The notes under the pieces are model-generated. The model was not told the origin of the DNA, searched no databases, and worked only from the letters and a program-made list of their open reading frames with translations. Position numbers and translations under genes: made by a program. A DNA stretch of 64,000 bases. Source: Sclerotiophoma versabilis (lineage: Eukaryota > Ascomycota > Dothideomycetes > Pleosporales > Didymellaceae). Position 1 is the stretch's first letter. Every line of letters starts with the position of its first letter. Shown piece after piece: positions 55,585 through 64,000 of this stretch. The stretch is taken from positions 992,001 through 1,056,000 of the forward strand of contig JAAROD010000069.1 in the NCBI GenBank assembly GCA_012274445.1, written 5' to 3'.

Positions 55585-55732
55585 CTAGCTGCTTTGTCGG
55601 GCCGAATGGTGGGGTTTGCCCGGCAATCATCTGATAGGACAAGGAGCTTGGTTGATTGGTGATTACCATTTACGTGTCTGATAGATGCGTAGGAGCGATT
55701 GTACTAGTGACAGGCATGCGGCGCTCCACCGG

Positions 55733-55740
55733 GCTTGGGG
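55733..55740 (-). promoter_or_regulatory. GGTGGAGC half-site before the monooxygenase gene
   Basis: GCTCCACC on the plus strand, about 210 bp before the ATG at 55948. Confidence 0.3.
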
Positions 55741-55947
55741 CTCCATCTTGTCCCCAGAGATGCGGCGCGACCCATTCTATGCTCTTTCGAATCTAAGGGT
55801 CAAATAGCGACAAAGAACTTCCAAAACAACAAATCCTTCCTCTTTCTTCGGACAATTCAAGTCGTATTCTCGTGCGGACTCGCTTTTTGTTATTACATGT
55901 GCTTTTAAACTTGGCAGACAGTTATCAGCACAGACATAGCCTTCATC

Positions 55948-57966
55948 ATGGGATCTATTGGTATTACCGTGGATGCTCTCCCCACCGAGAAGCTGGCTGG
56001 GACCAAGCCTTCAGAGGAGATTCGCATCGATGTCAAAAAGAGAGACTCGGTACACGACGCAAATAAAACAGGCTACAAGATCCTTGAGGAGCCTAGCAGA
56101 ACCAAGCGTCCCTTGCGGATTCTCTGTGTCGGCGCCGGTGCCAGCGCCATCAACTTTGCCCACGAGGTGCAGGAGAGCGATCTAGACTTAGATCTCGTCT
56201 GCTACGAGAAGAATCCTTCCGTTGGTGGTACCTGGTACGAGAATAGATATCCTGGCTGTGGCTGCGATATACCTTCCGTCAATTACCAGTTATCCTGGGC
56301 TCCTTCAGCGGAATGGTCATCCTAGTATGTGTCCCCGATTGCGACGAAACAGAAACTATTTTTGACTCTAGCGAATTGCAGTTACTCAAGCGCATCCGAA
56401 ATCTTGGCCTACTTCAAAGACGTAGTCGACAAGCACGGCCTTATGCGCTACATCAAGTTATCACACCGCGTAGTGGGTGCATTCTGGAATGAAGAAGAGA
56501 AAATGTGGCACGTCAAAATCCAGCGAGGAGATGATCCCCATGATGTGATCGAGGACAAGGCGCACGTTTTTATCAACGCAACAGGCGTTCTGAACAAATG
56601 GAAGTGGCCCGCGATTAAAGGAAGAGAGCTTTTCCAGGGCTCTATGTTGCATAGCGCCAACTGGGATTACTCGGTTGACCTCAAGGGCAAGAAGGTTGGA
56701 GTCATCGGTTCTGGATCGTCGGCAGTGCAGATTGTGCCCAGCATCCAACCCAGTAAGTGGTTCTAGGCTCTCACACTTCCAAACTCGAGAATTGAGCCTC
56801 GCTAACGCTTTTGGGGAACTAGTCGTCGGCAAGATGGAGTGTTTCATCCGTAGTCCTGGCTGGGTGACGGCCGGCTTCGGTCAGCGTTTTGCTGGCAAGA
56901 ACGGAAGCAATTTCAAATACTCAGAGGAACAAAAGGCAATACTGGCTACCCAGCCCCAGAAGTACCTCGCATATCGCAAAAAGATCGAGTCGGAGCTCAA
57001 CTCGCGGTTCCGATTCATCTTGAACGGCTCCAAGGAGCAGCAAGATGCTCGCCTGGTAAGATGATAACCTACATCGTATCTGTTATGATCGAGCAGTTCA
57101 ACTAATCTAATATACAGTTTGCGGAAACGGAAATGCGTCAAAAGCTGGCCTCCAAGCCGGAAATTGCCGATATAATTGTCCCGAAGAACTTTGCTGTAGG
57201 GTGTCGTCGCCCGACTCCAGGCAATGGCTACTTAGAAGCCCTGTGTGAAGACAACGTCAAAGTCGTTCCTAATTCCATCCAGGAAATCACTCCCAAGGGA
57301 ATCCGTACCACAGATGGCGTAGAGCACGAGTTCGATGTCATTGTTTGCGCTACAGGCTTCGACGTTAGCTGGAAGCCTGCGTATCCCACTATTGGCCGCG
57401 ACAAGAAGAGTCTAAGTGATGAGTGGGACGGGCAGCCCAGCACGTATTTGTCCGTCACGGTTCCTCACTTCCCCAACTACTTGATCTTCAATGGGCCTTA
57501 CGGGCCTTATGGTCACGGCAGTTTCCTACCTATCACCGAGCTTCTGGCCAAGCACTTCATCAAAATTTTCGACAAGATGTCCTCTGAGGGCGTCACTTCT
57601 TTCGAACCTAAGCAGGAAGCTGTGAATGATTTTATTGAGCACCGCCGTCAATTTCTCCCCCGTACGGCATGGTCGTCACCGTGCAGCTCCTGGTTCAAAC
57701 AGGGTACGACCGATGGTGAGATCATGATGTGGCCTGGCTCACGTATCCACTTTTTCGAGACAATGCAAAACCCACGTTGGGAGGATTATAACCTTAGCTA
57801 CACAACTACCAACCGGTTCGGCTACTTTGGGAATGGCTTCGCTGCCCGCGAGTTCAGTGGACAGGACCTCAGTTGGTACTTAGGCACGCTGGAAGGCAGC
57901 GATATTCAGCCAGATTTGCCCGACGAGGACTTTCTCGAATTTATGGCTCAAGCACAGGTTGATTGA
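55948..57966 (+). CDS. Baeyer-Villiger-type flavin monooxygenase
   Basis: Exons 55948-56324, 56382-56752, 56823-57055 and 57118-57966 give 609 aa in one frame. The FAD-binding loop is ILCVGAGASAINFAHEV (about 62-78), followed by YEKNPSVGGTWYENRYPGCG, the flavin-contact block of this class. The Baeyer-Villiger fingerprint FxGxxxHxxxW is present as FQGSMLHSANW near residue 225, and the NADPH loop follows as GVIGSGSSAVQIVPSI. VIVCATGFDVSW closes the second Rossmann fold. Enzymes of this class insert oxygen beside a ketone, turning ketones into esters or cyclic ketones into lactones, using NADPH and O2. They serve both catabolism and secondary metabolism. It is cytosolic by sequence. It lies between the ring-opening oxoprolinase and a transporter, so a cyclic substrate is a reasonable guess. 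Confidence 0.88.
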
Positions 57967-58804
57967 TTGGTATGCAAAGAGTTTAGGACTGTTAGTGGAT
58001 AGACTTTTTGGGAAATCTTCTTTTTTCTTATAGCGTTCTTTTTAAGCCGGAATAGAATGGCCTATCTACATGTAGACTATGCCATGATGATGATGAAAAA
58101 CGGCTTCAAGTTGATTCAACGTAAGGACTGAGTAGGCGACACAATAATGTCTCCAATGTAAAAAATTTATGCAGTGGCTTGAGCAACCTGCTGTTCCCAC
58201 TGGTCTAACCCATTACAACCCTTTTCCCGCATATACCTCAGTGCAAATCCACATATCCATCTAACCGAGGTGACAAGAACGTCCAATTTTCAAACCCAGG
58301 CCCGGGACAGTATTTCTATCTTGCCCTCCCAAAATATTACCAGTCACGATGTAGAGATGAACAGGGCCTCAAGGCTATAGAATAAAGCAATGCACATGCT
58401 AGAGTCCTTCCAGATATACCTGAACGAATGATCAATCATGCGTTGATCTGTTCACCTTTCAATATTGGTACTGCGGGGGCTTATCAGTTTTCCTGAGACG
58501 GCTTTGGAAGGACTTTTGACGGTCCAAAATTTAACCCCTCACATTGAATCCGTCCGCTTGCGGATAAACAAGGACTTTTCACAAATGGTTTCAAAATTCG
58601 AGGAAGCAAAACACTTAATATACTTTGCGTTCATGAGCTGAGTGCTGAATTCTGTCGTAACCAAAATCGGGTTAGGTTGGTATGTAGTTCCTGAACAGGT
58701 TCTTCCCACTGTCTCTGGGCCAAACAAACGCACTACTCGGCAGTTGTCGGTCCCACATATACCAGCACTTCCCCACATTGTCGAAGTAAAGCGATTCAAC
58801 ACGT
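57967..58804. other. Convergent 3' flanks
   Basis: About 840 bp between the converging monooxygenase and transporter genes; only short meaningless frames. Confidence 0.5.
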
Positions 58805-60477
58805 TTAGAGCACGTAACGGAAATGAGCTTGCTCAAAATCAGTGAGACCCATGAACTTAGATCTCTCCACTTCCTCGGTTACTTCGGCGGTGCCGCTCTC
58901 GGCCTGAATGCGGTCGCGGCGCTTGTTCTCCCTCCAATTAACAAAGCGGATAAGGAGGAGTACGCCCGCCGCGGCACCATACATGACGGCTACCATAAGC
59001 TTGCCGCTGTAGTACTCGGGGGCCTGATTGGATCGGAAGGTTTGAGGACCAATCCAATTACCGGCACCGTAGGCGAGGATTTGCAGACCATTTACGGTGG
59101 CCTTCTTAGTATATCCGAGAGTGTTGTTGGAGATCATGACCATGACAAGCCCCCACGAGGCGCCGGCAACACTGACCATATAATAGCCAATGAGCAAACC
59201 AACCTTAGCGTTCTGGGGAAGTGTAATCATGAGAACCCCGCCCACCATGGCGAAGAGGATAGCAATGCACGCAAACATCGATCGATCCCTGTACTTGTCC
59301 GAGAGCCAGGTGAGAAGAAGCTTGCCGCCGAGGTCGAAGACACCAGACGGCGCACCCAGAAGCAAGGCCATGCGGGGATTGAAGCCAAACGACCGTATAG
59401 TGAGAGAGCCGAAAGTCGTGATACCACCATTTGGAATGTTCATGAGGAGCGAAAATAGTACATAGAGGTACGTCCGAGGGTCCTTGAAAGCTTCGAAGAA
59501 CTGATACCATTTCCAGTTACGATCACCCATGCCCTGGAAGTTACCTCGGATGCGTTCCACGGAGATGGCTCTCTCTTTCTCGTTCAGGAAGCGTGCGTTC
59601 AGGACGCTGTCGGGCATAAACCAGAAGCAGAAAAAGCCAGTGCAGGTGGTCATCAAGCCGAGTATCAGAAAGAGAATCTTCCAAGGGGCAATAGCCGAGT
59701 GGGTAATGCCGGACAGTCCATAGCCGACAGCAGCCATGATGATGAGTGTGATGCCATTACATGCAAGCCAGTAGCCAACACGGCGGCCCTGCTCACCCTG
59801 CTTGTACCACATTGAGGTGATGAGGACAAAGGCCGGAGTCACTGTAGCTTCAAATACACCCAAGAAGAATCGGACCGTAAGCAGGCCGGCATAGTTGGAG
59901 ACGACCGCGTGCAGCGTCAAGACAATGCCCCAACAAATGACATTGATCGAAGTATACTTGGCAATGGGTAAGCGACGGAGCAAATATGTAGTAGGAAATC
60001 TGCGATGGCCAAGATTAGCGGATGGCTCGGTGAGCGCCGCAATGGTAGGGTCATAACCTACTCGTAGAAGATGTAACCGGCATAGAAGATACTGGATGCC
60101 CAACTGTACTGTTGCGAATGGGGATTAAGATGGGTGTCCTCTCGAATACCCATCAAAGAGGCATAGTTGAGGCTGATCTTGTCGGCGAACTGGATGGCGT
60201 AGATCCAGCACATCAAGGGCAAGATGTAGAGGTCAATCTTCCGAAGAACTGACGCCTCCTCCTCGGGACTAAAGTGTTGAATTTCACCGCCAGCCACAGC
60301 CATGGCAGGGTCGATATCCCTAAGCGGAACCTTCTCCTGGAATGATGCTACGCCAATGCTAGGGATCCTAGAAATTTCGGGTCCCCCACCCTTGGGCTCT
60401 TTGTGGGGCCCCGCGCCTGGAGACTCTTTGCGGGGTTCCACTTGGTCCGCTGCAGAGACATGCTCGTTCGCTGCCAT
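58805..60477 (-). CDS. MFS anion:cation symporter (Dal5/nicotinate permease type)
   Basis: Two exons on the minus strand: 60477-60062 and 59999-58805, giving 536 aa. A hydrophilic N-terminus (about 1-75; Pro/Gly/Glu-rich) precedes VLRKIDLYILPLMCWIYAIQ and FADKISLNYASLMGIRED, the standard first-helix signature of this family. FPTTYLLRRLPIAKYTSINV, RFFLGVFEATVTPAFVLITS and MWYKQGEQGRRVGYWLACNG follow, then a second half of six helices with APSGVFDLGGKLLLTWLSDK. About 12 helices, plasma membrane. The group imports organic anions and amides such as allantoate, nicotinate and pantothenate. As the right-hand gene of the island it is the likely uptake system for the substrate. It is from the same family as the transporter at 7112 but clearly a different member. 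Confidence 0.87.
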
Positions 60478-61717
60478 TTTGAATGAGTGCGCTGAAGCTT
60501 CAATGCAGTAATCAATGTTTGATGTTGCCGATGATCGGAGAGGAAGGACGAGTTACAACAAGACCCCAGCAGAGGCGATGCTGCGGATGACAGGCACGAT
60601 GTCGGTAGCGAGAAGAGCCTGAGAAGATTTGTGCTGATATCGTTACAATGGGTGTCAATGTCTCCACGTTTTCGGTCGACGGAACCCCAGACTTTATGGT
60701 CTCCCTTATCTCCACAGTCGCTTAGCTACGTGCAATACGGTATAGCTTGTGACGGGGCTGGGTAATCTGAGCCGGCGTCCCTTTTGCTGGATCAGTTTCT
60801 CAGTCCATCTGCGATATCTTGGTATCTAGGCGCTATCTTGAATCTTGCGTTGTCGGAGCACTATCTGATGGAGCTCCACCGCCGCTACGCGGTGGAGCTG
60901 AAGATAAAGCTCAATACAAATTGTATGATTGATTGAAAGTATTTGAGTTTAGTAATTAGAGCAAGGGTAATGCTTGTACATATAGCCCCCTACTGAGTAG
61001 TATAGACGTGCTAAACTATATGTTCATAGACTGCTACCAAACTGTCAGGCTGTTGGTTAGTGATACGATCACGAGCATGAGGCCACAGGCTACCTCTGAC
61101 TACCTGGATAAACACTGTTCTAGCCAAGTAACTTGGGACTGGGCGAGAATTGCTTATCGCAGTAGGCTAGAACTGTTCCTGATTTATATACTCGCTCAGT
61201 TGCTGCAGCGTGCGTGGTTTAGGGTGAGGACAGTGACGGTGATTGACTACCCCGCACGGGTCCAGTTTCAGCCAGGCCGGCTTAGCTCGGAGGAGAACAC
61301 TCACGTGAGCCAGAGGAGCTCAGGCACAGCCACGTGAGTAGGTCCCAGAATGAGCCAACGTGGGCCACTATCGTGCCGAGAGCTGCTGGAAGATCTAGTA
61401 CTTGATGACCCTTCGCGCTTAGGGCAGCGCATGCCTAAGAAGGGAGATACGGTCAGGCTGCCAGCTAACAGTTACAAGCATATAGCTATAGTCTACCTCG
61501 AATTACATAATGAAGTACTGTTGGAGCTGCCGTGCCCGTGCACTTGATGCACGGATTCAACAGTTTTCAACCAATGCACTGGGCCACCCGTTAACACCTC
61601 TATATTAACGCGCAATCACTCAACAATCATGCTAGGAATTAATAGCGCACTTACGCACATCTGTAGTTGAGAGCTGGAAAAGAAAAATTTAATATTAGAG
61701 AATTGCTAATAACTATA
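60478..61717. other. Transporter promoter and gene-free stretch
   Basis: About 1.2 kb. It contains the inverted half-sites at 60869-60900. Two modest plus-strand frames (61008-61337 and 61350-61547) resemble no known protein and are not called. Confidence 0.4.
60869..60900. promoter_or_regulatory. Paired TGGAGCTCCACC / GCGGTGGAGCT sites
   Basis: TGGAGCTCCACCGC, a six-base spacer, then GCGGTGGAGCTG form an 11-bp inverted repeat. It contains the palindromic core seen at 44791. It lies about 390 bp before the transporter ATG at 60477. Confidence 0.45.
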
Positions 61718-62095
61718 ATGTGATTCCTAAGCGAGTCGATCACACAAGCGAACCGATCACTCTGCCAAGACCACACCACTTTCTACCTTCCACCTTGATG
61801 TCTTAACTAATTAATCTTGAATTGCTCATTGATAAGGATAGGACTATCCAGGCTATTTAGGCTATAAAATCTAACGCGCTACTAAGCTAGCGACGCGCTG
61901 CTGCTCTCTACAACGTTTCTTAAAGCACGCTTAGCTACCTAACATAATTACTATGCTAACTTATCAAAGCTCTAGAAGTATAAGGAGGAGGCAATTGTAC
62001 ACTATATAAGGAAGCTTAACGCCTAAGGCTCTGTCCCTACGCTTAACAACATACGTAATATAGCTAATTAGCTGCTAGCTGCGCGTAGTAGTAGG
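61718..62095 (+). mobile_element. Truncated third Fot1/pogo element
   Basis: The left end (TA, then ATGTGATTCCTAAGCGAGTC) and the repeated AAGCGAR motif match the 36683 element with many transitions. Behind it the transposase N-terminus can be read with stops at Gln positions: AIKSNALLS, RRAAALYNVS, KYKEEAIVHYIRKLN. It ends where the inverted-repeat element at 62096 begins. Heavily decayed. Confidence 0.6.
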
Positions 62096-62462
62096 TGTTA
62101 CGATCTCAGAGGACAGCACGCGGGTGTTGAAGTCGTACTTTAAGCTTAAGATTCTAAAGACAAACTTAATTAATATAGTTAAACATAATACTATAAGAGC
62201 AGTGTTCCTACTAACTATATACTTGAGGTGTCTTATAGTATAGTATAATTTCCTACTAAGTTCTATAGAGGGCCTTATAGTGTTTATAGAATTCTATAAA
62301 ATTATAGGACGTTACGTAACGCTGTGTCTTACACTCTTAGCCTAGAGCCTGTGTAGAGTTCGTAAGACATTACGTAACCCAAAGCCTAGCGTTCTGCTAA
62401 TCTAGGGCCCGCTATTAGTGATAAGTTACCGTCCCCGCGTGCTATTCTCTGAGATCGTAACA
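62096..62462. repeat. 367-bp element with long terminal inverted repeats
   Basis: It begins TGTTACGATCTCAGAGGACA and ends with the inverted counterpart (TGTTACGATCTCAGAGAATA when reversed); about 29 bp pair with two or three mismatches. The interior is AT-rich, with two further CATTACGTAAC-like copies in opposite settings, and no coding frame. It sits inside the pogo fragment. TG...CA ends would suit a solo LTR, but the long inverted repeats suit a MITE better; flanks share only AGG. Confidence 0.5.
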
Positions 62463-62878
62463 AGGTAATACCTACAGATATCTTAAAGTATATTTATTTA
62501 GCTAATTTATATACTAGCTAGCGTATACAGCTAATTCTACTAGCTAAGATTAAGTTACTTTCTAACTATATAGCTACGTGCAATGCTAGTCTAGATACTT
62601 GTATAGGTATTATCAAGTCTAGCTTTAATTTAATTAAGTACTGTCTTCAGAGTTATTAGAGCAAACCTGTAGCTAGTAGGACAGATTATTGTAACAGCTG
62701 AAACACTAAGAAAAGTATTGCTATAGCTAATTTATGCTTTAGAGAGCGTTAAGATACTGTTATTGCTCTGAATTCTAAAATATCTTGATTTTCCATACTA
62801 AAACGTCCGTGCGAGGGGACTTCCCGGAAGTCACGGGGTGTAGTCGCTCTTTCGTTAAAACCTATCTCAGCGCCCCTT
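62463..62878. other. Decayed AT-rich flank of the polyketide synthase
   Basis: About 415 bp, probably further mutated repeat. No gene seen. Confidence 0.35.
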
Positions 62879-64000
62879 TCAGGCCGTCCCTCCAAGCTTT
62901 TCTGCAAACCACCCTACTAGATGGCTCACCGTTGGATGACTCCATGTCAAAGTCGGTGGCACCTTTATTTTGAGTGCCTGCTGCATTTGCCGTCTCAAGG
63001 CCACTGTCATGACGGAGTCAACTCCTAGATCCGAAAGTGCTGCTCTTGAATCAACCTCCTCGGTCGGCATCCCCAAAACTGAGCCAATACATCCGCGGAT
63101 CTTCTCATCAAGATATGCATTTAGCTCAGTTCCTTCTTTAGGCAAAGCACCAGCACCACTCATGGCTGTCCCTTCATTACCAGATAAGGAGACCTTCTCG
63201 TTGGTTCGCCTCATGACGATGTCGCTCAGTATGGCGGATGGTACAGGCTCCCCTTCATCGAGTGCCAAGCTGCGAAGGACCACGCCGTGGTCAATGTCGT
63301 ACTTCGCCAAGTGAATCCATGCGGCAAACGCTTCGTCACGCGTGACATCTGTGATACCCTTACTCTCAAGTTCGGCGTTGATGAAATCTGTGCTTGCGCC
63401 CATGCCCATGTTGCGCCAGCTAGTCCATTGGAATGCAACAGCGCCCTTGTCGCCGTGTACTCGACGGTACGTGGCGAGAGAGTCAAGGAACGAGTTACCA
63501 GCACCGTAGGACGATTGACCAGTGAAGCCAACGAGTTGACCGCAGGACGAAAATAGGACGAAAAAGTCGACAGACTGGGGTGGGAAGACTTCGTGAAGCA
63601 CCAGACCGCCTACAACTTTGGGAGCAAGAACTTTGTTGAACGCTGCCTTCGTTGTATCCAGAGCAAGCTCGTTATCGAGAACACCTGCGGCATGAACGAT
63701 GCCTCGAACTGGCGGTAGGCTAAGAGCGTCGAGGTGTGCTCGTAGAGAATCAGCCGCACCAACAACAGAGATGTCTAGAGACAAAATGTAAACAGTTGCG
63801 CCTTGCGCTTCAAGTGCACGGATAGCGGCCACGACGGGCGCGAAAGAGGTGTCTGCAGTATCCCAGGTACTCCTCGGCGGCATACTACGCCGTGAGTTGA
63901 GCACAATCCTGCGGGCACCTTGTTCGACCAGGAATTGTGCGACAGCCAGGCCTAGTGCTCCGAAGCCACCAGTGATCAGGTAAGTACCATCAGGTCTGGG
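62879..64000 (-). CDS. Partially reducing polyketide synthase, C-terminal KR-ACP (incomplete at the window edge)
   Basis: The open frame runs on the minus strand from the right edge to the stop at 62879, giving about 373 C-terminal residues. The ketoreductase begins with GTYLITGGFGALGLAVAQFL (NADPH loop). It continues through VRGIVHAAGVLDNELALDTT and LFSSCGQLVGFTGQSSYGAG with the catalytic Ser and Tyr, then FQWTSWRNMGMGAS. An acyl-carrier domain ends the protein, with the phosphopantetheine Ser in LGVDSVMTVALRRQMQQ. The GFTGQSSYGAG and TSWRNMGMGAS blocks, and a KR followed directly by a single ACP with no release domain, are typical of 6-methylsalicylate/mellein-type synthases. No introns are needed in the visible part and no breaks are seen. 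The KS, AT and TH domains lie outside the window, so the product cannot be named. Confidence 0.85.
   Translation of the reverse strand, partial: PRPDGTYLITGGFGALGLAVAQFLVEQGARRIVLNSRRSMPPRSTWDTADTSFAPVVAAIRALEAQGATVYILSLDISVVGAADSLRAHLDALSLPPVRGIVHAAGVLDNELALDTTKAAFNKVLAPKVVGGLVLHEVFPPQSVDFFVLFSSCGQLVGFTGQSSYGAGNSFLDSLATYRRVHGDKGAVAFQWTSWRNMGMGASTDFINAELESKGITDVTRDEAFAAWIHLAKYDIDHGVVLRSLALDEGEPVPSAILSDIVMRRTNEKVSLSGNEGTAMSGAGALPKEGTELNAYLDEKIRGCIGSVLGMPTEEVDSRAALSDLGVDSVMTVALRRQMQQALKIKVPPTLTWSHPTVSHLVGWFAEKLGGTA

Larger units (their letters stand above)
55160..55947. promoter_or_regulatory. Divergent promoter of the oxoprolinase and monooxygenase genes
   Basis: 788 bp. Contains the GGTGGA/GGTGGC tract at 55554-55584 and GCTCCACC at 55733-55740. 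No gene seen. Confidence 0.45.

Noticed and set aside
61008..61547. Two adjacent plus-strand frames of 109 and 65 residues
   Set aside because: Neither resembles a known protein; base use and position next to decayed transposons suggest non-coding DNA.

Overview
The window looks like a filamentous ascomycete chromosome, most likely a dothideomycete of the Pleosporales. Genes carry short GT-AG introns of about 39-76 bp with CTAAC/CTGAC-like branch sites, and there are fungal Zn2Cys6 and C2H2 regulators, an AA9 monooxygenase, Fot1/pogo and hAT transposons, and decay that looks like repeat-induced point mutation (RIP: Gln codons turned to stops, Asp to Asn). The taxon is inferred from gene content, not proven.

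1-20.7 kb is a dense host region. It starts with a DUF3176-type membrane protein. Next comes a probable carbohydrate-utilisation cluster: a secreted alpha-L-rhamnosidase (2508-4678), a DUF2264 protein (5001-6839), a Dal5-like transporter (7112-8972), a GH88 unsaturated uronyl hydrolase (9417-11261) and a Zn2Cys6 regulator (11509-13827). Then come the catalytic subunit of queuine tRNA-ribosyltransferase (14397-15881, six exons including a 10-nt microexon), a thiamine-diphosphate lyase/decarboxylase-like enzyme (16398-18548) and a DHA2-type efflux pump (18934-20720).

20.7-38.8 kb is repeat-rich and gene-poor. It holds the wreck of a hybrid NRPS-PKS (half an adenylation domain run into half a ketosynthase), a small Cys-rich secreted protein, a TA-flanked MITE and an AA9 LPMO. 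It also holds a Fot1/pogo element (30104-35231) with a complete hAT element (31831-35058) inserted in it, and a second Fot1/pogo element (36683-38531) with 57-bp inverted repeats whose three catalytic Asp are all Asn.

38.8-60.5 kb is a transposon-bounded island of eight genes. They are a 1097-residue fusion of two hydroxyisobutyrate-dehydrogenase-like modules with a four-carbon acid-sugar kinase (DUF1537), a stand-alone dehydrogenase of the same family, a zinc-finger/Fungal_trans regulator, an aspartate-aminotransferase-like enzyme divergent from a dihydrodipicolinate-synthase-family aldolase, a 5-oxoprolinase/hydantoinase-like protein, a Baeyer-Villiger-type monooxygenase and an anion:cation symporter. 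A GTGGAGC half-site, at its best the perfect palindrome GTGGAGCTCCAC, recurs upstream of these genes, so the island may be one regulon. I infer a catabolic route in which a lactam or cyclic substrate is opened, transaminated and cleaved (for example 4-hydroxyglutamate to pyruvate plus glyoxylate), with the products handled by the dehydrogenases and kinase. I know of no described cluster with this content.

60.5-64 kb holds a third, truncated pogo fragment, a 367-bp inverted-repeat element, and the KR-ACP C-terminus of a partially reducing (6-MSAS/mellein type) polyketide synthase that runs off the right edge.
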